Positions 1 through 8,867 are shown, counted from the first letter of the stretch. The stretch: 64,000 nt of DNA from Candidatus Fermentithermobacillaceae bacterium (GCA_012842495.1 DUSS01000024.1:1-64000), one strand, 5' to 3'. Notes: generated by a model not told the origin, from the sequence alone. A program made the numbers and translations.

Positions 1-35
1 CCCCGAACCTACGTAAATCGGGGAGGCTCACTGCG

Positions 36-332
36 ATGACCAAGACTCAGCAGCAGAGGTGGCAACAGTGGCAGCAGTGGATACCGGAGTACACGGCCAG
101 CGGTCTTAGCGCCAGGGAATGGTGCGCGTCCTACGGCGTAAATCCCCACCGGTTGTGGTACTGGTTGCGGCGCTTCAGGACGGAAGAGGAGTCGGGGCAA
201 AGAGCGGCTTGCCATCAATCTTCTCACGTTGCCGCCACGATCTCCAAGATGGCACCGAGAGACTTAATGGGACCAGCGCATTTTGATAGGAATCCTGATA
301 GGAATGTGGGTGGAAAGCGGTCAAAAAGATAG
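36..332 (+). pseudogene. IS66-family TnpA-like remnant
   Basis: The first 50 or so residues resemble the small accessory protein TnpA of IS66-family elements: a Gln/Trp-rich start, then a helix-turn-helix-like stretch with SGLSAREWCASYGV and RLWYWLRRF. In full elements TnpA is followed by tnpB and tnpC. Here the frame loses similarity after about residue 55 and runs into basic, unrelated sequence, and no tnpB or tnpC follows. A ribosome binding site (GGGGAGG) lies just upstream. I read it as a decayed 5' end of an IS66 element; the fold assignment rests on pattern recognition only. Confidence 0.55.
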
Positions 333-393
333 AGCTTGATGGAAACAAACGGGCAGCGTATGAACGCTACGAAACACCTGTGGACGGTCTGGA

Positions 394-440
394 TATAATC
401 GGGGACCATGAGGCCCCGGGTTCAGGTCCCGGCTCCCCGA
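394..440 (-). terminator. hairpin overlapping the end of the SorC-type gene
   Basis: A TCGGGGA/TCCCCGA stem encloses a GC-rich inner region and overlaps the last codons and stop of the minus-strand regulator gene. On the minus strand it is followed by a short AT-rich run (TTATAT). It is a plausible intrinsic terminator with a poor U-tract. Confidence 0.4.
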
Positions 441-1435
441 CCATCTTCGAGCCCCAACACCGCTCTGGCTGTGTCCTCATCGGTAACGAGCGTGGTGATC
501 AGCTTCCCTCGAAGGATGGCCCGGATCGCTCTGGCTTTTGAAACACCGCCGGCAACCGCAACCACTTCCCGCGCCTTTCGAAGCTGATGCGGTTCGATTG
601 CGACTACGAATTTCCCCCCGGCCTCCTGCCCGTCCTGGGTAAAAAAGCGGCCGCAGAAGTCCGCCACGATTTCCTGAGACTCTGAAGCTCTTACTCGGGC
701 CATGAAGTACGGATCCTCAGCGTCAAGCGCTCCTATGCCCACCAAAGCGCAGCTTATCCTGTCCCACAACTCGGTGGAACGAGCAATAGAAGGATCTGTC
801 ATGAGGAGTCTGGCGATAGATGGGTCGTCCACGTAGAGTGGAGCGTTGAGAAGAAAACATTCGGCATGAATCTTAGCGGCCAGATCGCGTGCCACTTCGT
901 TTACCTGGCGGGAACCTGCCACGTGAGGCGTCCCGCCTGCCAGCGGAACTACCTTCAGCCCGGTGGCATGCCTCAATTCGTTCAACAGATCCACCGTAGC
1001 TGAAACGCTCCTACCGGGGCCGACGCCTATCACGTCCCCATTTTGGATTAGGTCCTCGAAAAGGCAAGCGGCAGCATAAGCTACCCGCATCCTGACCCGC
1101 TCGGGGTCCGGAACGGACGGGGTGACCTTGCACCTTCGCAGCGAAAAGCAGCTGCACATCTCGTCTTCCAGACCCTTGAACCTGGTAGCGGGATCCACTA
1201 CGGTAACTCTAACCAGCCCCTGAGCCCTGGCGGCCGCCAAAAGTTGCGATACGAGAGGCCTTGAGATGCCGAAGTAATCGGCTATCTCTCGCTGAGTCTT
1301 GCCTTCGATGTAGTACATCTGAGACACGGTAAAGAGGAATTCCGTGTCATCTTCGGGCGATTGCGACAAAACCTTCCTCTTACGCGTGGTTGCCTTCAAC
1401 ACGCCCGTCCGGGCACCTCCGCGATGGAATTTCAT
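422..1435 (-). CDS. SorC/DeoR-family sugar-binding transcriptional regulator
   Basis: A 337-residue protein with the two-part SorC layout. An N-terminal winged helix-turn-helix spans roughly residues 35-70 (YYIEGKTQREIADYFGIS, then RPLVSQLL), followed by a large sugar-phosphate-binding domain with VIGVGPGRSVSATVDLL and the VVAVAGGVSKARAIRAIL segment typical of the family. Such proteins bind a phosphorylated sugar and control a neighbouring operon. It is divergent from the PTS-dehydrogenase-aldolase genes, so it probably regulates them. I prefer the ATG at 1435, which has AGGTG 5-6 bases upstream, over the GTG at 1444. Confidence 0.9.
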   Translation of the reverse strand: MKFHRGGARTGVLKATTRKRKVLSQSPEDDTEFLFTVSQMYYIEGKTQREIADYFGISRPLVSQLLAAARAQGLVRVTVVDPATRFKGLEDEMCSCFSLRRCKVTPSVPDPERVRMRVAYAAACLFEDLIQNGDVIGVGPGRSVSATVDLLNELRHATGLKVVPLAGGTPHVAGSRQVNEVARDLAAKIHAECFLLNAPLYVDDPSIARLLMTDPSIARSTELWDRISCALVGIGALDAEDPYFMARVRASESQEIVADFCGRFFTQDGQEAGGKFVVAIEPHQLRKAREVVAVAGGVSKARAIRAILRGKLITTLVTDEDTARAVLGLEDGRGAGT

Positions 1436-1768
1436 CCTTTTCACCTGGAATTTCGATAACCCGGCCGAGTTTCCCTTTAGGCCGCAAGTGGTACTCGGTA
1501 GATTCCTGCGCGGGAATGTAGCGAACTAGCAGGAGCGGGTAAACCGTGATCAGAGATTTTCAACAGCTGTTCGGGAAATCGAGAAGGATTTCTCCGCCCG
1601 AGAGTCGAATTAACATACGTCAAAACAAACGTTACACCAGAACCGTTGGCCGAAAGGAAGTTGACGCCCGCGGGAAGAACCGGCCTCGAGTTTTCCCGTC
1701 CGCCGGATAACGTTCGTGGGTGTTTTCTATCCTGGCCAAAGGTTCCGTTGTAGAGGAGGGAGGACTAC
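1436..1768. other. divergent regulatory interval, SorC-like gene / PTS operon
   Basis: About 330 bases without a convincing gene. It must hold the promoters for the minus-strand regulator and the plus-strand PTS operon. An AT-rich patch at about 1608-1640 contains two ACGT cores eight bases apart (TACGTCAAAACAAACGTTA) and could be an operator, but I see no well-spaced sigma-A promoter that I would defend. Confidence 0.35.
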
Positions 1769-2521
1769 TTGTTACAGGCTCTATTGATCGCAATTTATGC
1801 CTGGTGGTTGGGAAGTCCACTGAACTTGAACACAAGCTTTATCGCGTTCATGCGCCCGCTGGTGTCCGGTTTGGTGGTCGGACTCATCCTTGGAGATCCG
1901 GTGAAGGGTGTACTCATCGGCGCCGCGATAAATGCCGTCTACATCGGTTATATGTCGGTGGGCGGCGCCCATACCGGTGACATCCTCATCGCTGGCGTCC
2001 TTGGTACGGCCCTGGGAATCCTGGCGAATATGAATGTGGAGACCGCTCTGGCTTTCGCCATTCCTGTGGGCATGCTCGGCAACTCTGTCTCGGTTTTGAA
2101 GATGTCGCTTTTCTCGGTGTTCACGCACTGGGCTGACCGGTTCGCAGAACGCGGGAACTCCAGAGGCATCGCTCTTTTGAATCTCGTGCCCGGCAGCATT
2201 TTCGCCATTCTGTATCCAGGTATCCCCGTATTCTTGGCAGTGCAATACGGAGTCGAACCTGTTCAAGCGCTCCTCAATATCATGCCGGCAAAACTCATCG
2301 CCGGGCTCGCCGTGGTCGGAAAGCTTCTTCCCGCAGTCGGTTACGCATTGCTTCTGAGGTATATGTGCAGCTCCAGGGAAGATTTCCCGCTATACCTCAT
2401 CGGCTTCGTCCTCGCAGCTTACCTGAAGATGGATGTGATAGGCATCGTCATCCTGGCGGTGTGCCTTGCGCTGGTTCTCTACTTCCGCAACGGGAAGGAG
2501 GTTTCGCAAAATGAAGCTTGA
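1769..2521 (+). CDS. PTS mannose/fructose/sorbose-family IIC component
   Basis: A 250-residue polytopic membrane protein of the EIIC type found in mannose/sorbose-class phosphotransferase systems. The N-terminal half has family-like features: GLILGDPVKGVLIGA, a YIGYMSVGGAHTGD stretch and repeated hydrophobic segments. IIC forms the sugar-translocating channel together with IID. It starts at TTG with GGAGGGAGG upstream, and its end overlaps the IID start by 11 bases, showing translational coupling. No IIA or IIB gene lies beside it, which is unusual for this class. The sugar cannot be read from the sequence. Confidence 0.9.
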   Translation: MLQALLIAIYAWWLGSPLNLNTSFIAFMRPLVSGLVVGLILGDPVKGVLIGAAINAVYIGYMSVGGAHTGDILIAGVLGTALGILANMNVETALAFAIPVGMLGNSVSVLKMSLFSVFTHWADRFAERGNSRGIALLNLVPGSIFAILYPGIPVFLAVQYGVEPVQALLNIMPAKLIAGLAVVGKLLPAVGYALLLRYMCSSREDFPLYLIGFVLAAYLKMDVIGIVILAVCLALVLYFRNGKEVSQNEA

Positions 2522-3344
2522 GGGTCAGGAGTCCAAGAAACTCTCGAAAGCGGCCCTGGTTCGCTCGTGGTTCATATGGGCAGCTTTTCTTCACGGCATG
2601 TATAACTGGGAGAGGATGCAGGCTATCGGAGTTTGCCACGCGATGGTGCCCATCATCCACGATCTTTACAAGAAGACCGAGGATATCGCCGCCGGGCTCA
2701 AGCGACATCTTAACTTCTTCAATACCAACCCGCAGATAGGGTCTATCGCAGCCGGTATAATGGCTTCGATGGAAGAGCAGAAAGCTAACGGCTCCGAACT
2801 CGACGATGAGACCATCAACGCAGTGAAGACTTCCCTGATGGGCCCGCTGGCCGGGTTGGGAGATTCGATTATGCAGGGTCTTGTGTTTCCCGTCCTTCTA
2901 GCTATCGGGATTTCCCTGGGACTTCAAGGTAACGTGGCAGGCCCGGTCCTTTACACGGTGCTATCGATTGGGGTCGCCTTCGGTTTATCGTACTGGTGCT
3001 ACATGCAGGGTTATGTCAAGGGCGGCACTTTAGTTCAGCAGTTGACCGAAAGCGGACTCGTCCGCCAGCTGTCCAAAGCAGCGAGTTTCGTGGGTCTTCT
3101 TGCTCTGGGCGGCCTGACTGCCCGGTATGTGAATTTCAAGCTGGTTTATAAAATTGCCATTTCCGATATATCCGTCATCGACCTTCAAGCCCAGGTACTC
3201 GACAAGATCGTGCCCGGACTATTGCCCCTCTTGGCTGTAACGGGCGTTTGGCTCCTTCTTAAGAAGGGTGTGAGGGCCGACAGGATAATCTGGGGTATAT
3301 TCGTCATCGGCATAATCCTCGGATATCTCGGAATTCTGGGGTAG
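2511..3344 (+). CDS. PTS mannose/fructose/sorbose-family IID component
   Basis: A 277-residue IID component. The N-terminal part carries the family pattern (WFIWAAFLHGMYNWERMQ, then CHAMVPIIHDLY) and a conserved GPLAGLGDSIMQG segment, followed by hydrophobic helices to the C-terminus. IID pairs with IIC in the membrane to move the sugar while IIB donates phosphate. The ATG at 2511, inside the end of the IIC gene, is chosen because the protein similarity begins there and GGAAGGAGG lies just upstream. The gene for a zinc dehydrogenase follows after about 65 bases. Confidence 0.92.
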   Translation: MKLEGQESKKLSKAALVRSWFIWAAFLHGMYNWERMQAIGVCHAMVPIIHDLYKKTEDIAAGLKRHLNFFNTNPQIGSIAAGIMASMEEQKANGSELDDETINAVKTSLMGPLAGLGDSIMQGLVFPVLLAIGISLGLQGNVAGPVLYTVLSIGVAFGLSYWCYMQGYVKGGTLVQQLTESGLVRQLSKAASFVGLLALGGLTARYVNFKLVYKIAISDISVIDLQAQVLDKIVPGLLPLLAVTGVWLLLKKGVRADRIIWGIFVIGIILGYLGILG

Positions 3345-3408
3345 CTGAATTTCCGGCTTGTCGCGTTTAGCGGCGTGGAATTTAGTGTCTTTTCAGGAGG
3401 CGTGCGAA

Positions 3409-4467
3409 GTGAAGTCAAAGGCAGCGGTAATAGTCGGGCCACGAAAAGTGGAAATCCGGGAGATAACCATACCCGAGCCCGGCCCTGGTCAGGTGCTGAT
3501 CCGGCAGAAGGCGTGCGCCATATGCACGCTCGAGCAGAGGATATACACCAACGTGGTGTCCTTCGGTTACCCCGGCGTGTGGGGCCATGAGGTATCCGGA
3601 GTGGTGGAGGCAATAGGCCCGGGTGTCGTGGCGCCCCTGTCGGTAGGAGACCACGTTGCGAGGGGCGGTTCAAGTGCATGCGGGCAGTGCTACTACTGCG
3701 CTATGGGATTCGATGTGGCCTGCGTCAGGGAAGCGGAGAGACTCCGCAACCAGTCGAAGATGGACGACAACCCCGGTAGTTTAAAGGGCATATTCGGGAT
3801 GAGCGAGTATGCGGTGGTTGATTCGCACAACCTGGTCAAAGTATCGCCGGCGGTTCCCTTCGAGGAAGCTTGCCTAGTCGAACCGCTAGCTTGCGTCACG
3901 CAAAGCGCCAATAAGCTCGATGTGGAGCTCGGCCAAACCGTCGTCATCATCGGCGCGGGTACGATGGGTCTCCTCAACGCGCTCGTGGCCAAACTGCGCG
4001 GGGCCTTCGTCATCGTGAGCGAGCCCGATCCGCGAAGAAGGGCCAAAGCGCTGGAACTCGGGGTGCACGCGGCGATCGATCCGTCCCAAGGCGATGCTGC
4101 GGAGCAGGTGAAAAAGCTCAACGACGGGCGCGGAGCCGATGCGGTAATAGTGGCGATAGGCAATGAGAAGGCCAACGCCGATGCTCTGAAGATGCTCGGG
4201 CCTCAAGGCAAGATGATGCTGTTCGCATCGGCGCACCCCGGTGTCCCTATACCCCTGGATCCCAACGTGGTTCATAGGTCCGGAATATGGATAACCGGTT
4301 CTACAAGCAAGAACTTTAAGGACTTCTTCCAGGCCTCGCTTTTAATATCGAGAGGGATCTTGAACGTGAGGCCGCTGATAGAAAAGGTGCTGCCGCTGGA
4401 CAGGGTGGGGGAAGCTCTTGAACTCGCGTCCAGCGGGGGTACCTACAGAATCGTGGTTACCATGTAA
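3409..4467 (+). CDS. zinc-dependent medium-chain alcohol/polyol dehydrogenase
   Basis: A 352-residue medium-chain dehydrogenase. A catalytic zinc site is suggested by the Cys of AICT and the His-Glu of WGHEVSGVV. The four-cysteine structural zinc lobe is present (CGQCYYC plus a Cys eight residues on), and the Rossmann domain has VVIIGAGTMGLL. Sorbitol, threonine and similar dehydrogenases share this layout and oxidise a polyol or sugar alcohol with NAD(P)+. Position after the PTS genes and before an aldolase suggests it acts on the imported, phosphorylated substrate. The GTG at 3409 has CAGGAGG eight bases upstream; the substrate is not determined. Confidence 0.88.
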   Translation: MKSKAAVIVGPRKVEIREITIPEPGPGQVLIRQKACAICTLEQRIYTNVVSFGYPGVWGHEVSGVVEAIGPGVVAPLSVGDHVARGGSSACGQCYYCAMGFDVACVREAERLRNQSKMDDNPGSLKGIFGMSEYAVVDSHNLVKVSPAVPFEEACLVEPLACVTQSANKLDVELGQTVVIIGAGTMGLLNALVAKLRGAFVIVSEPDPRRRAKALELGVHAAIDPSQGDAAEQVKKLNDGRGADAVIVAIGNEKANADALKMLGPQGKMMLFASAHPGVPIPLDPNVVHRSGIWITGSTSKNFKDFFQASLLISRGILNVRPLIEKVLPLDRVGEALELASSGGTYRIVVTM

Positions 4468-4673
4468 CGAGGCCGGGCAAACCGGAAACACTTGGCACAG
4501 CGTTTTGGGATAAAGACGGTAGGGTCGGAGCGAGGTGGCCGCTGCAGGCGTATTCAGACCCGACGGGCTGAGCCAGGGTGGAATCAGATTAGCTGATTGG
4601 CGGCGGCCGCCTTGAGGCTCCGTGTCGACCCGATCTGACTGATCCAAAACGCGGCAAGAAGGAGATGGGTACA

Positions 4674-5507
4674 TTGTTGATCAGCATGGCGCCGTTGCTG
4701 AAAGATGCTAGGGAGAAGGGGTACGGAATAGCTGCTCCGGGCATTTACGACCTCCAGACCGCCGCCGCGGCACTGAGTGCCGCCGCCGAACTCAAAAGCC
4801 CCATCATCCTCGATGTTTACCAGAACAACGACCTCGAGGCCATCGGCGACATCGTGCGGTTTCTTTCATCGAGATTCGAGTCGGTGCCATTCGCATTGAA
4901 CCTCGACCACGGTGAGTCCTTCGAGGTTACGGTACGCGCCATTCGAGCCGGGTTCAGCTCGGTGATGATCGACTGCTCGACCAAACCATTCGCCGAGAAC
5001 GTGGCACTCACCTCGGAAGTGGTCAAAATGGCCCACGCGGTAGGAGTTTCGGTTGAGGCGGAGCTCGGGCACGTGGGAAGCGGGGCCAGATACGAGGAAG
5101 ACAGAGATAAGGGTCTGACTGACCCGGCTGAGGCCGTGGAATTCGTAAGGCAAACGGGTGTCGATTGCCTGGCTGTTGCCGTCGGGACAGCCCACGGAAA
5201 ATACGCCGGGACTCCCAGGATCGACTTCGAGCGCCTTGCGAAACTCAGAGAGGTAGTTCCGGCGCCGCTGGTGCTGCATGGAGGGTCGTCTACCGGCGAT
5301 GAGAATCTCAGCAAAGCGGTTCGACAGGGGATCACGAAGGTGAACCTCTTTACGGACCTGGTGTTTGCAGGCGCTCTGGGGATCAAAACGGCGCTGTCGT
5401 CAGGCAAGGACCTACCGCTGCCGGCTCTGTATGCCGCAGGGGTAACAGGGTACAAGGATATGCTCAAGCACTACATCGAGCTTTTCGGTTCGGCGGGCAA
5501 GGCGTAA
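4674..5507 (+). CDS. class II fructose/tagatose-bisphosphate aldolase family protein
   Basis: A 277-residue zinc-dependent class II aldolase. Visible motifs are NLDHGES with the zinc-binding, catalytic His-Asp region, EAELGHVGSG with the metal-binding Glu and His, GTAHGKY, and the phosphate-binding LHGGSSTGDE and KVNLFTD segments. Such enzymes cleave ketose (bis)phosphates to dihydroxyacetone phosphate and an aldehyde. As the last gene of the PTS-dehydrogenase set it probably cleaves the catabolic intermediate, so a specificity other than fructose-1,6-bisphosphate is possible. TTG at 4674 is preferred because AAGGAG lies nine bases upstream; the ATG at 4665 touches that site. A terminator follows. 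Confidence 0.9.
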   Translation: MLISMAPLLKDAREKGYGIAAPGIYDLQTAAAALSAAAELKSPIILDVYQNNDLEAIGDIVRFLSSRFESVPFALNLDHGESFEVTVRAIRAGFSSVMIDCSTKPFAENVALTSEVVKMAHAVGVSVEAELGHVGSGARYEEDRDKGLTDPAEAVEFVRQTGVDCLAVAVGTAHGKYAGTPRIDFERLAKLREVVPAPLVLHGGSSTGDENLSKAVRQGITKVNLFTDLVFAGALGIKTALSSGKDLPLPALYAAGVTGYKDMLKHYIELFGSAGKA

Positions 5508-5534
5508 CGGGTCCCGGGGGGCGGAAGACGAAAT

Positions 5535-5583
5535 GGGGAACCCGGAGAGAGGAAGTCTACAAGTCGGGTTCCCCGGGGTTTTT
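5535..5583 (+). terminator. intrinsic terminator after the aldolase gene
   Basis: A perfect 10-bp stem GGGGAACCCG/CGGGTTCCCC with a 20-base loop is followed by GGGG and five T. It closes the PTS-dehydrogenase-aldolase operon. Confidence 0.75.
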
Positions 5584-5622
5584 CGCATGGAGCCCCCTAT
5601 TGAAACCCCCTGAGTCCTCTAG

Positions 5623-6528
5623 CTACTTGCCGCTACCACCGAAGTACTTCAGGAGCTCAACGGGGATCGGGAACACCACGGTGGAGTTCTGCTCCGCAGC
5701 TATCTCCGTCAGCGTTTGAAGGAAACGAAGTTGCATGGTGAGCGGCTGCGAACTCATGATCTGAGCAGCTTCGGCGAGCTTCTGAGAAGCCTGGAGCTCG
5801 CCTTCCGCCGCTATGATCTTACCTCTGCGTTCCCGCTCGGCCTCAGCTTGCCGCGCCATAGCGCGCTTCATGGTGTCCGGAAGTTCGATGGACTTTATCT
5901 CAACCATGGACACCTTGATGCCCCACGGGTCCGTCGCTTCGTCCAGCAGTTGCCGGAGCACGGAGTTGAGTTCCTGCCGCTTGCTTAAGATCTCATCCAG
6001 TTCGTGCTGGCCCAGAATAGAGCGGAGGATGGTCTGTCCAAGAAGGCTCGTGCTGTGTACATAATTGGCCACCTTCACCACGGCCAGCACCGGGTCGAAT
6101 ACGTTGAAATACACGACGGCGTCGACCATCACCGGGATGTTATCTTTGGTGATTATCTCCTGCTTGGGGACGTCTATCGTGAAGGTCCGGATATCGACCA
6201 TCTTTACCTGGTCTACCCCGAAAGGCATGATCACGCTTATCCCCGGATTCAGAATTCCGTGCATCCGGCCGAAGCGAAACACGACCCCCCTCATGTACTC
6301 GGATACTACCCTGACAGACGACAAGACTATCGCTGCGAGAACGGCGGCGCCAATAAACCCGCCAGCTGTGAGGAAGATATACGATGGCACGAGAATAAGC
6401 AGTCCGATTACGGCGTGGGTGATCGCCGTCGCCGTTTCCTTCCGGCTGAGAGCTACGACTATCCCCACGACCCATATGAGGGCTCCGGCGCCGACAATTG
6501 CCAATCCCACATCGTACGGCACAAACAT
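5623..6528 (-). CDS. slipin (stomatin/SPFH-family membrane protein)
   Basis: A 301-residue stomatin-like protein. The N-terminal third is strongly hydrophobic, with two to three membrane segments. The SPFH/band-7 domain follows: YMRGVVFRFGRMHGILNPG, a VDIRTFTIDVPKQEIITKDN segment, the VEIKSIELPDTMKRAMARQ motif, an Ala/Glu-rich coiled region and the terminal VFPIPVELLKYF. Slipins oligomerise in membrane microdomains and are often next to an NfeD protease partner. No nfeD gene is seen here, and the protein carries an unusually long hydrophobic N-terminus. Its start has GGGAGG upstream. It stands alone between two unrelated genes. Confidence 0.9.
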   Translation of the reverse strand: MFVPYDVGLAIVGAGALIWVVGIVVALSRKETATAITHAVIGLLILVPSYIFLTAGGFIGAAVLAAIVLSSVRVVSEYMRGVVFRFGRMHGILNPGISVIMPFGVDQVKMVDIRTFTIDVPKQEIITKDNIPVMVDAVVYFNVFDPVLAVVKVANYVHSTSLLGQTILRSILGQHELDEILSKRQELNSVLRQLLDEATDPWGIKVSMVEIKSIELPDTMKRAMARQAEAERERRGKIIAAEGELQASQKLAEAAQIMSSQPLTMQLRFLQTLTEIAAEQNSTVVFPIPVELLKYFGGSGK

Positions 6529-6663
6529 CACGAAAACCTCCCTATACGGTATATATACGGCACTGAAGTGCCGGTACCGCCTTACTGCCGCCCGACCGTC
6601 TTACACTTGCGGCCACGCCGTTGCCCGGGCAACCTGCACGTTTCCGCGTGAGATGCTGGTGAC

Positions 6664-7851
6664 TCACCGTAATCTGGCAAGTCCCTGTTGAAGGTCGGCG
6701 ATGATATCGTCGGGATGTTCGAGCCCTACCGACAGCCTGACGAGACCTTCCGATATCCCGGCAGCTTGACGTTGTTCCGGCGTCAGGACCGAATGGGTCA
6801 TGGAAGCCGGATGTTCTATCAAAGTGCTGGTCTCGCCCAAACTCACCGCCAGATGGCACAGCTTCACCGAGTCCATGAGAGTGCGGCCGGCCTCGAAGCC
6901 GCCCTTCAACTCGAACGACATCATTCCTCCGAATCCAGTCATCCGCTTCTTTCCTATTGCGTATTGCGGATGGGACGGCAGCCCCGGATAATAGACACGT
7001 TTGACCGCGGGATGCTTCTCGAGAAACTCCGCCACTTTCATGGCGTTCTTTTCATGACGTTCCATCCTCACGGCGAGGGTCTTGATCCCTCTTAAAATGA
7101 GCCACGCATCAAAGGGAGACATGATCCCACCGACATCCTTTTGGGTAGTGGTCCTGACGAGATCGATGAGTTCGGCCCTGCCGACGATGAGCCCCCCGAG
7201 GACGTCCCCGTGCCCTCCCAGGTATTTCGTGGCGCTGTGAATCACGATGTCTACTCCCCATTCCGCCGGCCTCTGGAAGTAGGGACTCATAAAAGTGTTG
7301 TCTACCACGGTGATTATGCCACGGGGTTTGGCCAACCGGGTTACCGCTTCCATATCCACCATTTTCATCATCGGGTTGGCCGGAGTTTCGAAGTAGATTA
7401 CCCGGGTGTTCGGCTTCACAGATGCGGCGACCTGCGCGGTGTCCGAGCAGTCAACGAAGTCTACTTCCACACCGAACCGCGTAAGCGTGGCCGCCAGAAA
7501 AGTGTGTGTCGACCCGTAAATGCATCTGTCAGCTATAACGTGATCCCCGGACTTCAGGATAGCTAGGAACAATGCGGAAATCGCCGCCATGCCCGAAGCG
7601 AAGGCAAGTCCCTTCTCGGCACCCTCCAGCGCGCTCACGCACCTTTCGAGGGCTGCTACAGTGGGGTTGCCCAGCCTCGTGTAAATGTAGCCTTCGCGCT
7701 CGCCCCTGAAACGGGCGGCGCCCTCATCCACATTGGGAAATACGAAGGTCGAAGTCTGGTAAATCGGAGTGGTTATAGATCCTGTGTAGGGGTCGGGCTC
7801 GTGGCCTACGTGCATAACCTTGGTTTCAAAGTGCATTTGATCTTTATCCAT
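6664..7851 (-). CDS. trans-sulfuration family PLP enzyme (methionine gamma-lyase-like)
   Basis: A 395-residue Cys/Met-metabolism PLP enzyme. The PLP lysine is K209 in SATKYLGGHGDV; YTRLGNPT and the ASGMAAI phosphate-binding region are present. The overall sequence is closest in feel to methionine gamma-lyases, which split methionine to methanethiol, ammonia and 2-oxobutyrate. However, the YGCT cysteine typical of characterised methionine gamma-lyases is serine here (YGST, residues 112-115). Cystathionine gamma-lyase or gamma-synthase activity, or homocysteine/cysteine desulfhydration, therefore remains possible. The ATG has GGAGGC upstream. No riboswitch was seen in its leader. Confidence 0.85.
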   Translation of the reverse strand: MDKDQMHFETKVMHVGHEPDPYTGSITTPIYQTSTFVFPNVDEGAARFRGEREGYIYTRLGNPTVAALERCVSALEGAEKGLAFASGMAAISALFLAILKSGDHVIADRCIYGSTHTFLAATLTRFGVEVDFVDCSDTAQVAASVKPNTRVIYFETPANPMMKMVDMEAVTRLAKPRGIITVVDNTFMSPYFQRPAEWGVDIVIHSATKYLGGHGDVLGGLIVGRAELIDLVRTTTQKDVGGIMSPFDAWLILRGIKTLAVRMERHEKNAMKVAEFLEKHPAVKRVYYPGLPSHPQYAIGKKRMTGFGGMMSFELKGGFEAGRTLMDSVKLCHLAVSLGETSTLIEHPASMTHSVLTPEQRQAAGISEGLVRLSVGLEHPDDIIADLQQGLARLR

Positions 7852-8210
7852 CTTTGCGCCTCCAAATCAGCGAGTACTGTTGAGGAGTGCCTCGGTATTT
7901 CTAGTTCTTCACAACGGCGGAACATTCCTTGATAGTATTGTCGGGTTGTTTGTCTACGCCGGCGCCGTTCGAAGTACTCATCCATGGGGTCTTTGGGGGG
8001 CTGAGCCTGTGTATCACGAATTTACGCCACGGGTTGTTGGGGTTGGCAGCGTACATTTTAAGTGGGAAGCTTGTCCGGCAAAAGTCGAAGAACCTTCTTT
8101 TAAAAAAGAACCGTTGTTCTGTGGTTAAGCAGCCCTTCGCAAAAAAGGAGAATCGGGGTGGTGGATTGTAGTTCTGATCGACCAGTGGAAGACGAAGGAG
8201 GAGAGCAGCA
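7852..8210. other. divergent intergenic interval
   Basis: About 360 bases between divergently transcribed genes. Its second half holds an AT-rich inverted stretch near 8090-8120 (CTTCTTTTAAAAAAGAA). A hydrophobic open frame at 7929-8171 (plus strand) lacks a ribosome binding site and I do not call it. Promoters for both flanking genes should lie here, but none stands out. Confidence 0.3.
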
Positions 8211-8867
8211 TTGGACGCCTATGGGCTTAATAACGAAGGAATGGGCAAGGGTCAGGTAGGAGCTTCCGCAGAGGCGCACAAGGCTTTCGGAAACGTGCTG
8301 GTTCTGGGCATCGGCGGCAGTCCGAGACAATCCGGGAATACCGAGTATCTGGTGAAATATGTCCTGGAACGCGTTGCGGAAAAGGGATTTCGGACGGAAT
8401 ACATCTCCCTATCGGGCAAGGTAATACATCCGTGCAAGGCTTGTTACGGTTGCCGCGAAACCGGACGGTGCACACAAAAGGGTGACGACTTTGAGCCGGT
8501 TTACGCCAGGATGCGTGAAGCGGACGCACTTATAGTGGGAAGCCCCGTGCATTACGGTTCAGCGAGCCCCATCGTCATGTCCTTGCTGGACAGGGCTGCC
8601 TTTTCCTCTCGCAAGGAGGGCAGGATCTTCTCCCGTAAAGTGGGCGTGCCCATAGCTGTGGCTCGCCGAGCTGGACACAACTTCGCACTGGCTCAGCTCT
8701 TATACTGGTTCCTCATCAACGACATGATCGTGCCGGGCTCTACGTACTGGACGGTGGCTCTTGCGGGGGCGGGAGGGGCCAGGGACGCCGCAAATGATAG
8801 GGAAGCTCTGGCGACTCTGGATCACTTGGCCGAGAACATCGCGTGGTTACTGGAGAAGACGAGGTAG
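8211..8867 (+). CDS. NADPH-dependent FMN reductase / iron-sulfur flavoprotein-like
   Basis: A 218-residue flavodoxin-fold protein. The FMN phosphate loop is LGIGGSPRQSGNTEYLV near residue 30. A compact cysteine cluster, CKACYGCRETGRC, near residue 75 matches the [4Fe-4S] motif of archaeal and clostridial iron-sulfur flavoproteins. SPVHYGSASP and the following region are typical of NAD(P)H:FMN oxidoreductases. It probably moves electrons between a nicotinamide or ferredoxin and an unknown acceptor. The TTG start has AAGGAGGA about ten bases upstream, giving a roughly 25-residue leader before the fold begins. It appears monocistronic. Confidence 0.85.
   Translation: MDAYGLNNEGMGKGQVGASAEAHKAFGNVLVLGIGGSPRQSGNTEYLVKYVLERVAEKGFRTEYISLSGKVIHPCKACYGCRETGRCTQKGDDFEPVYARMREADALIVGSPVHYGSASPIVMSLLDRAAFSSRKEGRIFSRKVGVPIAVARRAGHNFALAQLLYWFLINDMIVPGSTYWTVALAGAGGARDAANDREALATLDHLAENIAWLLEKTR

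Noticed and set aside
4817-5467. A 216-codon minus-strand frame opposite the aldolase gene
   Set aside because: A shadow of the aldolase reading frame, rich in Ser, Thr and Arg, without a start signal.
7929-8171. A hydrophobic 80-codon frame between the PLP enzyme and the flavoprotein gene
   Set aside because: No ribosome binding site and no recognised family; it runs through the promoter region of the next gene.
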